A stretch of DNA of 64,000 bases from Brachyspira sp949287565 (GCF_036997615.1 NZ_JAWLQA010000006.1); one strand, 5' to 3'; numbered from the stretch's first letter, positions 8,361-18,222 are shown. Numbers and translations are program-made. Notes: generated by a model not told the origin, from the letters alone.

Positions 8361-9686
8361 TTAGTTGTTAGTCCATTTACCATATTTTTCTACAAGTGAT
8401 TCTTTTACACCTACTTCTGCTTTACTGAAGTATTTACCCATCAATTCCCAACCAGTTTCTAACATCTCATCAATTTTTATGTTAATGTCTATTGCTAATA
8501 ATCTTTCAGAATATTCAGCAGCATATTTCAAACATCTTTCATCGTACTCAGTCAAATCGAATCCGTTTTCTTTTTTCATCTTAGCATTAGCAGCATCTGA
8601 ATAAAGACGTACTAAAGTGTTCATTACAGCAGGGTGATCTTCTCTAGTTTTCTTACCTATAACCAACTGTTTCAAACGTGAGAGACTTCTGAATGGGTCA
8701 ATGATTGTTTTACCTATATCAGAGTCACGTCTTAAGTAAAGCTGACCTTCAGTGATGTAACCAGTGTTGTCTGGTACAGCATGTGTAATATCACCTTCGT
8801 TAAGAGTAGTAACAGCAATAATAGTAATAGATCCGCCATCTGGGAACTGAGCTGCTTTCTCATATATTTTAGCAAGGTCTGAATATAAAGAACCTGGCAT
8901 AGAGTCTTTAGAAGGAATTTGGTCCATCTTGTTAGATACGATAGCCAAAGCGTCTGCATAAAGTGTCATGTCTGTAAGAAGAACAAGAACTTTCTGCTTA
9001 TGCTCAACTGCAAAATATTCAGCAGCTGTACAAGCCATATCAGGTATCAAAAGTCTTTCTACTGGAGGGTCATCAGTAGTATTGATGAAACATATGATTT
9101 TATCTAATGCTCCAGCTTCAGTAAATGTATTTTTGAATGATAAGTAGTCATCGTTAGAAAGTCCCATACCTCCAAGAATGATCTTATCAGCTTCTGCTCT
9201 CAAAGCAACCTGTGCAAGTACTGCGTTATAAGGCTGGTCTGGGTCTGCGAAGAATGGTATTTTCTGTCCTGTAACAAGTGTATTGTTAAGGTCTATACCA
9301 GCAATACCAGTAGCGATAAGTTCGGAAGGCTGTTTTCTTCTAACAGGGTTTACAGAAGGTCCTCCGATTTCTACTTCTTTACCTTCAATTTCTGCACCTC
9401 CGTCAATAGGCTCACCATAAGCATTGAAGAATCTTCCTGCAAGAAGTTCGCTTACTTTAAGTCTAGGAGGTCTGCCTAAGAATACAACTTCAGCGTTAGT
9501 AGGTATACCTTCAGTACCTTGGAAAACCTGAAGTGTAACAATATCTCCAATCATTTTTACAACCTGAGCAGGTCTGCCGGCTACTAGAGCCATCTCATCG
9601 TTACCAACATTTTCTGCTCTTAATGATACAGTTGCTTTAGTGATCTGTACTAATTTTGTATATACTTTTTGAAATGCTTTAGGCAT
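8361..9686 (-). CDS. atpB: V-type ATPase non-catalytic subunit B
   Basis: 441 residues, the usual B-subunit length. It has the beta-barrel, nucleotide-binding fold and C-terminal helical domain of the family. The position of the Walker A loop is degenerate (no GxxxxGKT), as expected of the non-catalytic subunit. SDIGKTIIDPFRSLSRLKQL is the conserved arginine-containing interface. The ATG at 9686 has an AAGGAG site and lies inside the end of atpA (8-nt overlap). Alternates with A in the A3B3 hexamer. Confidence 0.95.
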   Translation of the reverse strand: MPKAFQKVYTKLVQITKATVSLRAENVGNDEMALVAGRPAQVVKMIGDIVTLQVFQGTEGIPTNAEVVFLGRPPRLKVSELLAGRFFNAYGEPIDGGAEIEGKEVEIGGPSVNPVRRKQPSELIATGIAGIDLNNTLVTGQKIPFFADPDQPYNAVLAQVALRAEADKIILGGMGLSNDDYLSFKNTFTEAGALDKIICFINTTDDPPVERLLIPDMACTAAEYFAVEHKQKVLVLLTDMTLYADALAIVSNKMDQIPSKDSMPGSLYSDLAKIYEKAAQFPDGGSITIIAVTTLNEGDITHAVPDNTGYITEGQLYLRRDSDIGKTIIDPFRSLSRLKQLVIGKKTREDHPAVMNTLVRLYSDAANAKMKKENGFDLTEYDERCLKYAAEYSERLLAIDINIKIDEMLETGWELMGKYFSKAEVGVKESLVEKYGKWTNN

Positions 9687-11442
9687 GTGTTATACTCCTT
9701 TCAGCAAATATTGATTCCATCTCAGCTGTGTATTTTTTGTGATCATCAGACTGATATACAGAATAGTTCATCTGTTTGAATGCGTTAATAAGTCTTTTGA
9801 AATAAGTACCTACTTCGCTGTAATCATCAAATCTGTAATCAGCTTCTACAACTTTCATAACTTGATTTAATAATTCTTTTTGTCTTTCTATAGGACAGTT
9901 CTTATCTACTTTATCGAAAGCGTCCTGCTGTAAGATTACGAAGTCTATAAGTTCTGCTTTCCATAAACGCTGATGGTATTCAAGAGGTACTGCGTCGTCA
10001 CCAAGAATGCTTATTTGGTCATTAGCTTCCTGTCCTCTTCTAGCAATATCTTTTGCTTTAGTTACTTTATCAGCCCAGCCTTTTTCTATATTAATATCTG
10101 AGAATTCTATGAACTCTGGATATTCAATATATTTAGAATAAGAATCTAATGGGTCAACAGCAGGATATCTCTTACTATCCGCACGTTTTTGTGATAAAGC
10201 GTAGAAACATCTAGCAGCTTTACGAGTAGATTCTGTTACTGGCTCTTTCAAGTTACCGCCTGCAGGAGATACTGTACCTATGAATGTAATAGAACCTGTT
10301 TCTCCGTTATTTAAGTATACGAAACCTGCTCTAGCATAGAAACTAGAAATAATAGCCGGCAAGTCGATAGGGAATGCATCCGGTCCTGGCAACTCTTCAA
10401 GTCTGTTAGACATCTCTCTTAAAGCCTGTGCCCAACGAGAAGTAGAGTCAGCAAGAAGAAGAACTTTAAGTCCCATTGATCTGTAATATTCAGCTATAGT
10501 CATACCTACATAAACTGAAGCTTCACGAGCAGCAACCGGCATGTTAGAAGTGTTACAGATGATTGTTGTTCTTTCCATCAAACTTCTTCCTGTTCTAGGG
10601 TCTATAAGTTCTGGGAATTCTGTAAATATTTCTACTACCTCATTAGCTCTCTCACCGCAAGCTGTCATTATGATTAAGTCAGCATTTGCATTAGTAGCTA
10701 AAGCGTGCTGTAATACTGTTTTACCTGCTCCGAATGGTCCCGGAATAAATCCTGTACCGCCTTCAGTAATAGGGTTAAATGTATCTATAGTTCTTACACC
10801 TGTTTCTAATAGTTTGAAAGGTCTTGGCTTTTCTTTATATGCTTTAATAGTAAGTTTTACAGGCCAAGTTTGTATCATTGTTACATTTACTTTTTCACCA
10901 TTAGCTGATTTGATTACAGCTAGTGTATCTTGTAAATGATAAGTGCCTGCTGAAGCAACGCTTTCAACAACACCTTTGCCTTCAAATTTGAAAGGAACCA
11001 TTATTTTATGGTCAATCCAACCTTCTTTAACAGCACCAATCCAATCTCCAGCTTGTACTTCCTCTCCTACTTTAGCTATCGGAGTAAAGTCATAAGTTGA
11101 TTCTTTATCTTCAGAAAGATCATTATATTTACCTCTTTCTAAGAATACACCTTGTAATTTGTCAAGGTCATTTTGAAGTCCGTCAAAGTTTTTACCTAAA
11201 AGTCCAGGTCCTAATTCAATCTCTAACATTGAACCAGTAAACTCTACGGCATCACCTAATTTTACGCCCCTAGTAGATTCAAATACCTGAGCACTAGCAC
11301 TAGTACCTGATATTTTAATAACCTCAGCCATAAGTTTCGCATTACCGCAAGATACATAACATATCTCGTTTTGTGAAACAGGACCGTCTACCTCTATTGA
11401 AATTAGGTTTGATATAATAGCAGTTACTTTACCTTTAGTCAT
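9679..11442 (-). CDS. atpA: V-type ATPase catalytic subunit A
   Basis: 587 residues. The Walker A loop GPFGAGKT is at 235-242, and the extra non-homologous insertion of A subunits is at about 110-190. The ERANEVVE and ADSTSRWAQALREMSNRLEE blocks are conserved. It hydrolyses or synthesises ATP at the A/B interface and drives the D shaft. Starts behind a GGAGATAG site, 28 nt after the DUF2764 gene. Whether it pumps Na+ by ATP hydrolysis or makes ATP in this fermentative organism cannot be told from sequence. Confidence 0.96.
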   Translation of the reverse strand: MTKGKVTAIISNLISIEVDGPVSQNEICYVSCGNAKLMAEVIKISGTSASAQVFESTRGVKLGDAVEFTGSMLEIELGPGLLGKNFDGLQNDLDKLQGVFLERGKYNDLSEDKESTYDFTPIAKVGEEVQAGDWIGAVKEGWIDHKIMVPFKFEGKGVVESVASAGTYHLQDTLAVIKSANGEKVNVTMIQTWPVKLTIKAYKEKPRPFKLLETGVRTIDTFNPITEGGTGFIPGPFGAGKTVLQHALATNANADLIIMTACGERANEVVEIFTEFPELIDPRTGRSLMERTTIICNTSNMPVAAREASVYVGMTIAEYYRSMGLKVLLLADSTSRWAQALREMSNRLEELPGPDAFPIDLPAIISSFYARAGFVYLNNGETGSITFIGTVSPAGGNLKEPVTESTRKAARCFYALSQKRADSKRYPAVDPLDSYSKYIEYPEFIEFSDINIEKGWADKVTKAKDIARRGQEANDQISILGDDAVPLEYHQRLWKAELIDFVILQQDAFDKVDKNCPIERQKELLNQVMKVVEADYRFDDYSEVGTYFKRLINAFKQMNYSVYQSDDHKKYTAEMESIFAERSITHA

Positions 11443-11470
11443 TTCTATCTCCTAATTAATTATACATACA

Positions 11471-12307
11471 TTACATAGCAGACGCTTTTTCTTTTAATGA
11501 ACCTATTAGCGTCTCCAAATGTTTTTTACCTTCCTCTTCGTTTCTTCCATTTATACTAACAGCATAAGTAAGATTTATATAATAAGCAAAAACATTATCT
11601 GTTGTGAAAGATTTTATAGATGTAAGTTTCTCTAAAAATTCTCTTACTAAAGAACACTCTATATTTTCCATATTATATGGATCTGCTTTATCTGATGAAT
11701 TGAATGTTTCAACAATAGTATTAATGTATGGTATCTCTCTGCCTACTCCAAAATCTGAAGCTGTAGATTTTGTTAATGCCGATATCAAAGAATAATCCCC
11801 TATAAGTTCTTTTGCTATCTCATCACTGCTGAAACCTAAAGCTCTTCCATTTAAAGCAGCAAGAACATTCTTCATATCTCTCATAAATAAAGCATAATTT
11901 TTTATAAATGAATTACCGCTTTGTATCATCTCTTCATAATACAAATTTAAAAGAGTATTTTCTATATGTCTTGCATTTTCCCATTCAACATTCTTACTGT
12001 CTTCTAAAAATTTGCTCATATATAATGGTAAATTTGATATGCTGGAATATTTCTGCATTTCTTCTTTACTGAATATTGATGGTTCTATATGTTCTATATA
12101 AGGAGTAAATAATCCCTTTTGTTTTGCTATAGCACTTACTAAATTTTTATTATCATTTTGATAAATTAAATACTTGAAAAATTTAGCATCTTTAGCACTT
12201 AAACTAGATAATATGCTTTGAGTAATTTCATTAATATCATACTTAGCCTTAGCGTCAGAAAGTTTAACTTCGGGAAGACCTGAGATAAGATAATAATATG
12301 ATCCCAT
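11471..12307 (-). CDS. DUF2764 subunit of the V-type ATPase operon
   Basis: 278 residues from the ATG at 12307, which sits 5 nt after AGGAG. A GTG two codons upstream is too close to that site. MGSYYYLISGLPEV is the characteristic start of the DUF2764 family, found in V-ATPase operons of spirochaetes and Bacteroidetes between E and A. The protein is all-helical and soluble. By position it probably replaces the C/d (AC39) subunit that links the rotor to the central stalk; this is inference, since sequence similarity to AC39 is not evident by eye. Confidence 0.85.
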   Translation of the reverse strand: MGSYYYLISGLPEVKLSDAKAKYDINEITQSILSSLSAKDAKFFKYLIYQNDNKNLVSAIAKQKGLFTPYIEHIEPSIFSKEEMQKYSSISNLPLYMSKFLEDSKNVEWENARHIENTLLNLYYEEMIQSGNSFIKNYALFMRDMKNVLAALNGRALGFSSDEIAKELIGDYSLISALTKSTASDFGVGREIPYINTIVETFNSSDKADPYNMENIECSLVREFLEKLTSIKSFTTDNVFAYYINLTYAVSINGRNEEEGKKHLETLIGSLKEKASAM

Positions 12308-12318
12308 ACTCACTCCTC

Positions 12319-12933
12319 TTATTTAGTAAATATTACTTCTTCCGTTTTTGCTTTAATATAATCACTGAAGAACTCTACGAAATCTTCATCTGTAAATTGA
12401 AGTTGATAATTTCCGCCTTCAGGAACGATTTTGAAACCGTTAGATAATTTCTTATCAAAATTAATAGTAGCATTATTTATAGCACTTTTTATAGATTTCT
12501 CGAAAGATGAATCTATATCAGCTTTCTTTGATTCTGGGAAATATACTGTTACATCTGAATTGCTTGAAGCGATATCCCATTTTTTTACTACTTCAAGAAT
12601 CAAATCTTTTAAGAATGAAGTATCTGCAAAAGCTCCTTTAAGTCCGTCTTCTAATACTTTAGCAGTTACTAAATCCTTTATTCTTTGTTTTAAAGCACTG
12701 ATTGACTGCTCGCCTGCCATACGAACATCTGTTATTGTATTTTTCTTTAGCTCTTCTGACTTTCTTTCTGCCTCTTTTATAATTTCTTCTGATTTTGCTT
12801 CTGCTTCTTTTATAATTCTGTCAGCTTCGCTTTTAGCATTTGAGATTATTTCATCAGCTTTTTTGTTGGATTTTTCAACACCATCTTGATATATACGTTC
12901 AAGAAGGGAGTCTAATTTTTTCTCTTCAGCCAT
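12319..12933 (-). CDS. atpE: V-type ATPase peripheral-stalk subunit E
   Basis: 204 residues. The N-terminal 100 residues are a charged coiled coil (Ala/Glu/Lys repeats such as EADRIIKEAEAKSEEIIKEA), followed by a small globular C-terminal domain, as in V/A-type subunit E. In canonical complexes it pairs with subunit G/H, but no such gene is present in this operon. First gene of the operon, behind an AAGGAG site; 11 nt separate it from the DUF2764 gene. Confidence 0.88.
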   Translation of the reverse strand: MAEEKKLDSLLERIYQDGVEKSNKKADEIISNAKSEADRIIKEAEAKSEEIIKEAERKSEELKKNTITDVRMAGEQSISALKQRIKDLVTAKVLEDGLKGAFADTSFLKDLILEVVKKWDIASSNSDVTVYFPESKKADIDSSFEKSIKSAINNATINFDKKLSNGFKIVPEGGNYQLQFTDEDFVEFFSDYIKAKTEEVIFTK

Positions 12934-13340
12934 AATAACTCCTTGACTTTTTTATAAATTGATTTATAGAAATTTTAAAAATTTTCTCCAAAAACACTAT
13001 TTTACTAGTTTATCAATATTTTTAAAAAAATCAAGCAAAATACATAAAATAATTATATAGATTATTTTTTCAACAGGGGTATTTCAAGTATTAATATTTT
13101 ATAATATTGGAACATATTTTGAGAAATAAAACAAAATAAAATAACAATTAATACAAAATAAAAAACTATTAAAAAATTAAATAATATTTATAGCACAAAT
13201 TTAGATATCATTATCACTATTTTGTACAATAGCTATTAAAGATATATAAAAGCAAATATTAAAGCATATACTGTTTTAAAAGATTAATTAATAGCAATTA
13301 AATATTTTGATAAATTGTATAAATTAATTTTGAAATTTAT
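12934..13340. other. AT-rich gap upstream of the V-ATPase operon
   Basis: No open frame or stable hairpin stands out. It must hold the promoter of the V-ATPase operon (minus strand) but no clear -35/-10 pair could be chosen. Confidence 0.4.
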
Positions 13341-13343
13341 TTA

Positions 13344-13892
13344 GAACCCCGCCCTTTAAGAATTGATAACTTATTTTTTTATTAGAACTTTATTAAGACT
13401 TGAAAACTTACATTATAATTTTTAGCACCCACCCAAGTTTTTATTATATTTAAAATCCATTTAACGCACGGTAAGCAAAATTTATAATATAATAAAAATT
13501 GAATTGCAAATAAATTTATATTTTTAGTTTCATTCTCCGTGCGGTAATTAGACATCAAATTTAAATAACACTAGGGTGGGCATCTAAAAAATTATAATTA
13601 AATTATAAAGAAGTAAGAAATTAATATTTCAAAATAAATTAAAAAGCCTAGAGGGTGGGGATTTATAATATTTTTAAAATTTAATTAGATTAGCCCGCCC
13701 TTTAGGTTTTCTGCTTTAATTTGCAATTATAACTTTTTTAATCTCTGAAATCCTCATCTATAATTAATAAACCCGCCCAAGTTTCTGTTAGAGTTAATAT
13801 CTATTCAACGCACGGTTAATTTTATATTATTATATAATAAAATTAGAATTGTAAATTCATTATGATTATGAATCTGCTTAACGTGCGGTGAG
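13344..13892. repeat. Modular GC-block repeat, one and a half units
   Basis: Blocks in order: C' CCCCGCCCTTTA (about 13348), B' CACCCACCCAAG (about 13426), A CGCACGGTAA / CTCCGTGCGGTAA (13462-13547), B TAGGGTGGGC (about 13571), C AGAGGGTGGGG (about 13650), C' CCCGCCCTTTAGG (about 13693), B' CCCGCCCAAG (about 13771), then a second A pair (13806-13890). The last A arm ends about 20 nt from the hpt stop codon. The blocks are separated by almost pure AT sequence. Confidence 0.75.
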
Positions 13893-13911
13893 TAAGATTA
13901 ATAATTTAGTT

Positions 13912-14442
13912 TTATTCAACTACTCCAATATATGGAAGATTTCTATATTTCTGAGCATAGTCAATTCCGTATCCTACAACAAACTCATCTTCTATATCAA
14001 AACCATTATAATCTATCTTTATATCAACTTTTCTTCTTGAAGGTTTATTTAAAAGTGTGCATATTTTTAGAGAAGCAATATTTCTAGTTTTTAATACCTC
14101 ACATATTTTCTCTAAAGTATATCCTGTATCTATTATATCTTCTACTATAATAACATCTCTTCCTGTGAGAGGTATATCAACATCTTTAAGTATTTTAATT
14201 TCAGAACCTATTTTATTATTTCCATAGCTTGATACTATCATGAAATCAATTTCTACAGGTACATCAATATATCTTGATAAATCAGCAATGAATATAAAAG
14301 AACCTTTTAAAAGTCCTATTATACATGGTATGTTTTCTTTATCTTTAAGATCATTAGAGATTTGCTCTGCTAATTCTTTAACTTTCTTATTTATATCTTC
14401 TTCAGATATAAGCACTTTTGATATATGCTCATCCTTTCTCAT
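13912..14442 (-). CDS. hpt: Hypoxanthine phosphoribosyltransferase
   Basis: 176 residues, the normal length. The PRPP-binding loop VIIVEDIIDTGYTL is intact, and DFMIVSSYG and the C-terminal VVGYGIDYAQKYRNLPYIG match the purine salvage type I phosphoribosyltransferase family. It makes IMP or GMP from hypoxanthine or guanine and PRPP in the cytoplasm. Preceded by an AAGGA site. It stands alone between repeat-rich and AT-rich gaps. The A pair of the intergenic repeat lies just downstream of its stop and no conventional terminator is seen there. Confidence 0.93.
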   Translation of the reverse strand: MRKDEHISKVLISEEDINKKVKELAEQISNDLKDKENIPCIIGLLKGSFIFIADLSRYIDVPVEIDFMIVSSYGNNKIGSEIKILKDVDIPLTGRDVIIVEDIIDTGYTLEKICEVLKTRNIASLKICTLLNKPSRRKVDIKIDYNGFDIEDEFVVGYGIDYAQKYRNLPYIGVVE

Positions 14443-14614
14443 AAATTATTCCTTAATTTTTTTATATATTATCGTTATTATCGTATAAAATAATGTTTAA
14501 TTAAAAATAAAAAATATATTTTAAGATTAGAATTATTATATTAAAAGAAATTAAATTATTTGATTTTTTATAAATTGATGAGATGAAAAATATTAAATCA
14601 AACTTTATATAATT

Positions 14615-14653
14615 AAAAAAGCCGACAGATAAAATATTTTATCCATCGGCTTT
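14615..14653 (-). terminator. Terminator of the CoA-transferase/Etf operon
   Basis: 16-bp inverted repeat AGCCGACAGATAAAAT / ATTTTATCCATCGGCT with one mismatch, flanked by A-runs on one side and T-runs on the other. On the minus strand it ends CGGCTTTTTT, 25 nt after etfA. Likely bidirectional in form. Confidence 0.88.
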
Positions 14654-14675
14654 GTTTTTATATTAAAAGCTTAAA

Positions 14676-15695
14676 TTAATTAGCTTTTTTAGCTTCTATA
14701 GCTTTTGCTAATTCTTCAGCTAATAGAGGAAGTACTTTGTTAACATCACCTACTATACCCAAATCAGCGATTCCAAACATTGGAGCATCTTTATCTTTGT
14801 TTATAGCAATAATGTATTCAGATTCTTCCATACCAGCCATGTGCTGAATAGCACCAGAAATACCGCAAGCGAAGTATATATTAGGTCTTACTGTTTTACC
14901 TGTTTGACCTACTTGTCTAGACTGCTCTATATATCCAGCATCTACAGCAGCTCTTGAACCAGAAACGATAGCACCGATTTTAGAAGCTACAGCCTCAAGA
15001 TTCTTGAAGTTTTCTTTAGAACCTACACCTCTACCGCCAGATACCAATATCTTAGCTTCTGTAATATCAACTTTCTTAGTAGTTTCTTTTACAACATCTA
15101 AGATTTTAACTTTCATTTTAGAAGTATCTATAGTTAAAGGTAATACTTCAACTTCACCTTTTCTTCCTTCTTCTTTAGGAAGTTTCTGCATTACTCCAGG
15201 TCTTACAGTAGCCATTTGAGGTCTGTGATCAGGACAAACGATTGTAGCCATTAAGTTTCCGCCGAATGCTGGTCTTGTCATTCCGAAAACACCAGTTTCA
15301 TCATCTATATCTAATTTAGTACAGTCAGCAGTAAGTCCTGTAGACAATCTTGAAGATAATCTAGGAGCTAAGTCTCTTCCTAAAGTTGTAGCACCTAATA
15401 ATGCTATTTCAGGTTTTGTAGCATCCATTATTGCTTTTAAAGCCTGAGTATAAGCTTCAGTATCATATTGTTTTAAATGTTCATTATCTACTATTACTAC
15501 TTTATCAGCACCATATTCTATTAAAGTTTTAGCTAAACCCTCTACTTGATAACCTATTAAAGCTACAGTTACAGGTGATTTTAATTTAGCTGCAAGTTTT
15601 TTTGCTTCTCCAATTAATTCTAAAGCTACGTTTTGAATTACACCGTCTCTTTGTTCAGCAAATACTAATATTCCTTTATAATCACTTAAATTCAT
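14676..15695 (-). CDS. etfA: Electron transfer flavoprotein subunit alpha
   Basis: 339 residues. An N-terminal adenine-nucleotide-hydrolase-like domain is followed by the C-terminal FAD domain with VSGGRGVGS (about 213), GSRAAVDAGYI, QVGQTGKTV and ACGISGAIQHMAGM. With EtfB it carries electrons to or from the acyl-CoA dehydrogenase encoded two genes upstream. Starts behind AGGAGATAG, 41 nt after etfB, and is the last gene of the operon. In anaerobes such Etf/Bcd pairs can be electron-bifurcating; this cannot be decided from the motifs visible here. Confidence 0.95.
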   Translation of the reverse strand: MNLSDYKGILVFAEQRDGVIQNVALELIGEAKKLAAKLKSPVTVALIGYQVEGLAKTLIEYGADKVVIVDNEHLKQYDTEAYTQALKAIMDATKPEIALLGATTLGRDLAPRLSSRLSTGLTADCTKLDIDDETGVFGMTRPAFGGNLMATIVCPDHRPQMATVRPGVMQKLPKEEGRKGEVEVLPLTIDTSKMKVKILDVVKETTKKVDITEAKILVSGGRGVGSKENFKNLEAVASKIGAIVSGSRAAVDAGYIEQSRQVGQTGKTVRPNIYFACGISGAIQHMAGMEESEYIIAINKDKDAPMFGIADLGIVGDVNKVLPLLAEELAKAIEAKKAN

Positions 15696-15736
15696 TATCT
15701 ATCTCCTTTTTCTAAGGTTCTTTTGTTAATTAAAAA

Positions 15737-16522
15737 TTAAATAACAAATTTTTCTTTTAATTTTTCAATTATGATATTAACAGCTTCTTTTGTATCAACT
15801 TCAAATACTTTACCGGCTTGTTTAGCTCCTTTAGTAAATGATTTTTTAACTTTTGTAGGAGAACCAGTAAGACCTATTAAAGAAGGATCTATTTTAATAG
15901 TTTCAGAAGACCAAATTTCAATTTCTTTATCATAAGCTTCAACGATACCTTTAACTCTCATGTATCTTGGGCTATTAGCTTCTGATAATACAGTTATTAA
16001 AGCTGGTAATTGAACATTTAATAAATAATATCCATCTTCTACCATTCTTTTTACAGTTAATGATTTATCAGCTTCATTATATTGTATTTCTTTAGCATAA
16101 GAAATTTGAGGTATTTGTAAATGTTCAGCTGTTTGAGGCCCAACTTGAGCAGTATCACCGTCTATAGCTTGTCTACCTGAAATAATAACATCATATTCTA
16201 AAGTTTTTAAAGCAGCTGCTAATGTATTAGAAGTAGCTAATGTATCAGCACCGCCGAATTTTCTATCTGTTATAAGAATAGCTCTGTCTGCTCCCATAGC
16301 ATAAGCTTCTCTTAATATAGCTTCAGCTTGAGGAGGTCCCATAGTTATTACAGTTACATGAGCACCATATTTATCTTTTAATTTTAAAGCTTCTTCTAAA
16401 CCTGCTTTATCATCTGGGTTCATTATACTAGGAACACCATCTCTTATTAATGTACCTTTTACAGGGTCTAGTTTAATTTCTGTTGTATCTGGAACCTGTT
16501 TTATACAAACTACTATTTTCAT
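15737..16522 (-). CDS. etfB: Electron transfer flavoprotein subunit beta
   Basis: 261 residues. MKIVVCIKQVPDTTEIKLDP and the signature block with ISGRQAIDGDTAQVGPQTAE are diagnostic of EtfB. It binds AMP or a second FAD and forms a heterodimer with EtfA. GGAGGAAT ribosome site; 37 nt after the dehydrogenase gene. Same direction and spacing as the rest of the operon. Confidence 0.95.
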   Translation of the reverse strand: MKIVVCIKQVPDTTEIKLDPVKGTLIRDGVPSIMNPDDKAGLEEALKLKDKYGAHVTVITMGPPQAEAILREAYAMGADRAILITDRKFGGADTLATSNTLAAALKTLEYDVIISGRQAIDGDTAQVGPQTAEHLQIPQISYAKEIQYNEADKSLTVKRMVEDGYYLLNVQLPALITVLSEANSPRYMRVKGIVEAYDKEIEIWSSETIKIDPSLIGLTGSPTKVKKSFTKGAKQAGKVFEVDTKEAVNIIIEKLKEKFVI

Positions 16523-16559
16523 TTCTATTCCTCCATAAATATTTTATTTACTAATTGGC

Positions 16560-17705
16560 TTATTTTAAAAGGCTTCCTGCTATTACCATTCTTTGAACTT
16601 CAGATGTACCTTCATAGATTTCAGTAATCTTAGCATCTCTCATCATTCTTTCAACAGGATATTCTCTTGTGTATCCATAACCGCCATGAAGCTGAACAGC
16701 TTTAGTAGTTACTTCCATTGCAGTTTCTGCAGCGAATAATTTAGCTCTTGCAGCATCTACTGAATATGGAAGATGGTTGCTTTCTCTCCAAGCAGCTTTA
16801 TAAACAAGAAGTCTTGCAGCTTCTACTTTTACTTCAAGGTTAGCTAATTGGAATTGAGTGTTTTGGAAATTAGCTATTGTTCTTCCGAACTGTTTTCTTT
16901 CTTTTACATAAGCTACAGTTTCATCAAGTGCGCCTTGAGCAATACCTAATGCTTGAGAAGCAATTCCTATTCTTCCTCCGTCAAGAGTCATCATAGCAAT
17001 TTTAAATCCTTTTCCTAATTCTCCTAATAGGTTGTCTTTAGGTATTCTTGCATTTTCGAATATTAATTCACAAGTAGCAGAACCTCTGATACCTAATTTT
17101 TTCTCTTTTTTACCAACACTAAATCCAGGAGTTGTTGATTCTACTATAAATGCAGAAATTCCTTTTAATCCTTTTGATTTATCTGTCATAGCAAATATTA
17201 CATATACATTAGCATATCCTGAATTTGTTATGAATATTTTTGAACCATTGATTACCCATTCCTGAGTAGCTTCATCTAATACAGCTACAGTTTGCTGTCC
17301 AGCTGCATCTGTACCAGCATTTGGTTCAGTAAGTCCGAATGCTCCAAGCCATTCACCGCTAGCCAATTTAGGAATATATTTTTGTTTTTGAGCATCTGTA
17401 CCGAATTGTAATATAGGCCAAGTTCCAAGAGAAGTATGAGCAGAAAGAATAACACCTGTAGTACCGCAAACTCTTGATAATTCTTCAACAGCCATAGCGT
17501 ACATCAAATTATCTCCGCCAGCTCCGCCGTATTCCTTAGGAATAGGTATACCCATAAGTCCGATTTCAGCCATTTTCTTAACAGTTTCAACAGGAAATCT
17601 TTCTTCCTCGTCAATTTCTGTTGCTAAAGGTTTTACCTCTTTTTCAGCAAATTCTCTGATCATTTGTCTGAAAAGTTCATGTGTTTTAGGCAAATTAAAT
17701 TCCAT
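16560..17705 (-). CDS. bcd: Short-chain acyl-CoA dehydrogenase, butyryl-CoA type
   Basis: 381 residues, the usual length. AFGLTEPNAGTDAAGQQT is the FAD/substrate loop and QLHGGYGYTREYPVERMMRD the C-terminal signature. ITEIYEGTSE places the catalytic Glu at the position used by short-chain (butyryl) enzymes. It interconverts crotonyl-CoA and butyryl-CoA, exchanging electrons with EtfAB. RBS AGGAGGAC. Its neighbours (MaoC hydratase and CoA-transferase) support a C4 substrate, though a branched or modified acyl-CoA cannot be excluded. Confidence 0.92.
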   Translation of the reverse strand: MEFNLPKTHELFRQMIREFAEKEVKPLATEIDEEERFPVETVKKMAEIGLMGIPIPKEYGGAGGDNLMYAMAVEELSRVCGTTGVILSAHTSLGTWPILQFGTDAQKQKYIPKLASGEWLGAFGLTEPNAGTDAAGQQTVAVLDEATQEWVINGSKIFITNSGYANVYVIFAMTDKSKGLKGISAFIVESTTPGFSVGKKEKKLGIRGSATCELIFENARIPKDNLLGELGKGFKIAMMTLDGGRIGIASQALGIAQGALDETVAYVKERKQFGRTIANFQNTQFQLANLEVKVEAARLLVYKAAWRESNHLPYSVDAARAKLFAAETAMEVTTKAVQLHGGYGYTREYPVERMMRDAKITEIYEGTSEVQRMVIAGSLLK

Positions 17706-17768
17706 TCTAGTCCTCCTGATAATATCTTTATCAATTTTTTTTTTAATTTATAATAAATTTAACAATTG

Positions 17769-18173
17769 TCATTTTTTCATAATAGTTGCTTTTCCGCTTA
17801 AAACAACTTTGCCTTCTTGATTTGTACAAGTAGTAGAAAGAATTACTCTGTTCTTTTCAGGAATAAGTTCTATAATTTCAGCAGTAGCTGTGATTGTATC
17901 TCCGAAATATACAGGTGCTGTGAATTTTAATTCTTGTCCCATATAAATACTTCCTTCACCTGGAAGTTTTGTTCCTAAAACTGCAGATACAAGTCCGGCA
18001 GTAAGCATTCCATGAGCTATTCTATGTTTAAACATAGTTTGCTGAGCATGAACTTCATTCAAATGAGCTGGGTTTGTATCAAGTGTAATTCCTGCATATA
18101 AAATTACATCTGTTTCTGTTATAGTTTTAGTAATTTCTGCTTTCATACCAACTTTTAATTCTTCAAATTTCAT
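17769..18173 (-). CDS. MaoC-like (R)-enoyl-CoA hydratase
   Basis: 134 residues, a single hot-dog domain. DTNPAHLNEVHAQQTMFKHRIAHGML carries the Asp and His of the hydratase-2 motif. Such PhaJ-type enzymes interconvert (R)-3-hydroxyacyl-CoA and trans-enoyl-CoA. Being between a permease and an enoyl-CoA reductase-type dehydrogenase, it would feed (R)-3-hydroxybutyryl-CoA into crotonyl-CoA. It starts behind TAGGAGC. It is preceded by an intercistronic hairpin, so its expression may differ from the upstream genes. A phosphate acyltransferase-associated MaoC of other function is less likely. Confidence 0.85.
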   Translation of the reverse strand: MKFEELKVGMKAEITKTITETDVILYAGITLDTNPAHLNEVHAQQTMFKHRIAHGMLTAGLVSAVLGTKLPGEGSIYMGQELKFTAPVYFGDTITATAEIIELIPEKNRVILSTTCTNQEGKVVLSGKATIMKK

Positions 18174-18222
18174 AATTATTGCTCCTAAAAAATATTTTTA
18201 TAAATATAAAGTATATATAAAG

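Noticed and set aside
8732..8959. Minus-strand frame with a long leucine run inside atpB
   Set aside because: It is another frame of atpB; the leucine run arises from repeated codons and is not a membrane protein.
10541..10939. 132-codon plus-strand frame opposite atpA
   Set aside because: It lies wholly antisense to the conserved catalytic subunit and its product has no coherent motif; a codon-bias shadow.
12431..12889. 152-codon plus-strand frame opposite atpE
   Set aside because: Ser/Phe/Ala-rich mirror of a coiled-coil gene on the minus strand; no ribosome site.
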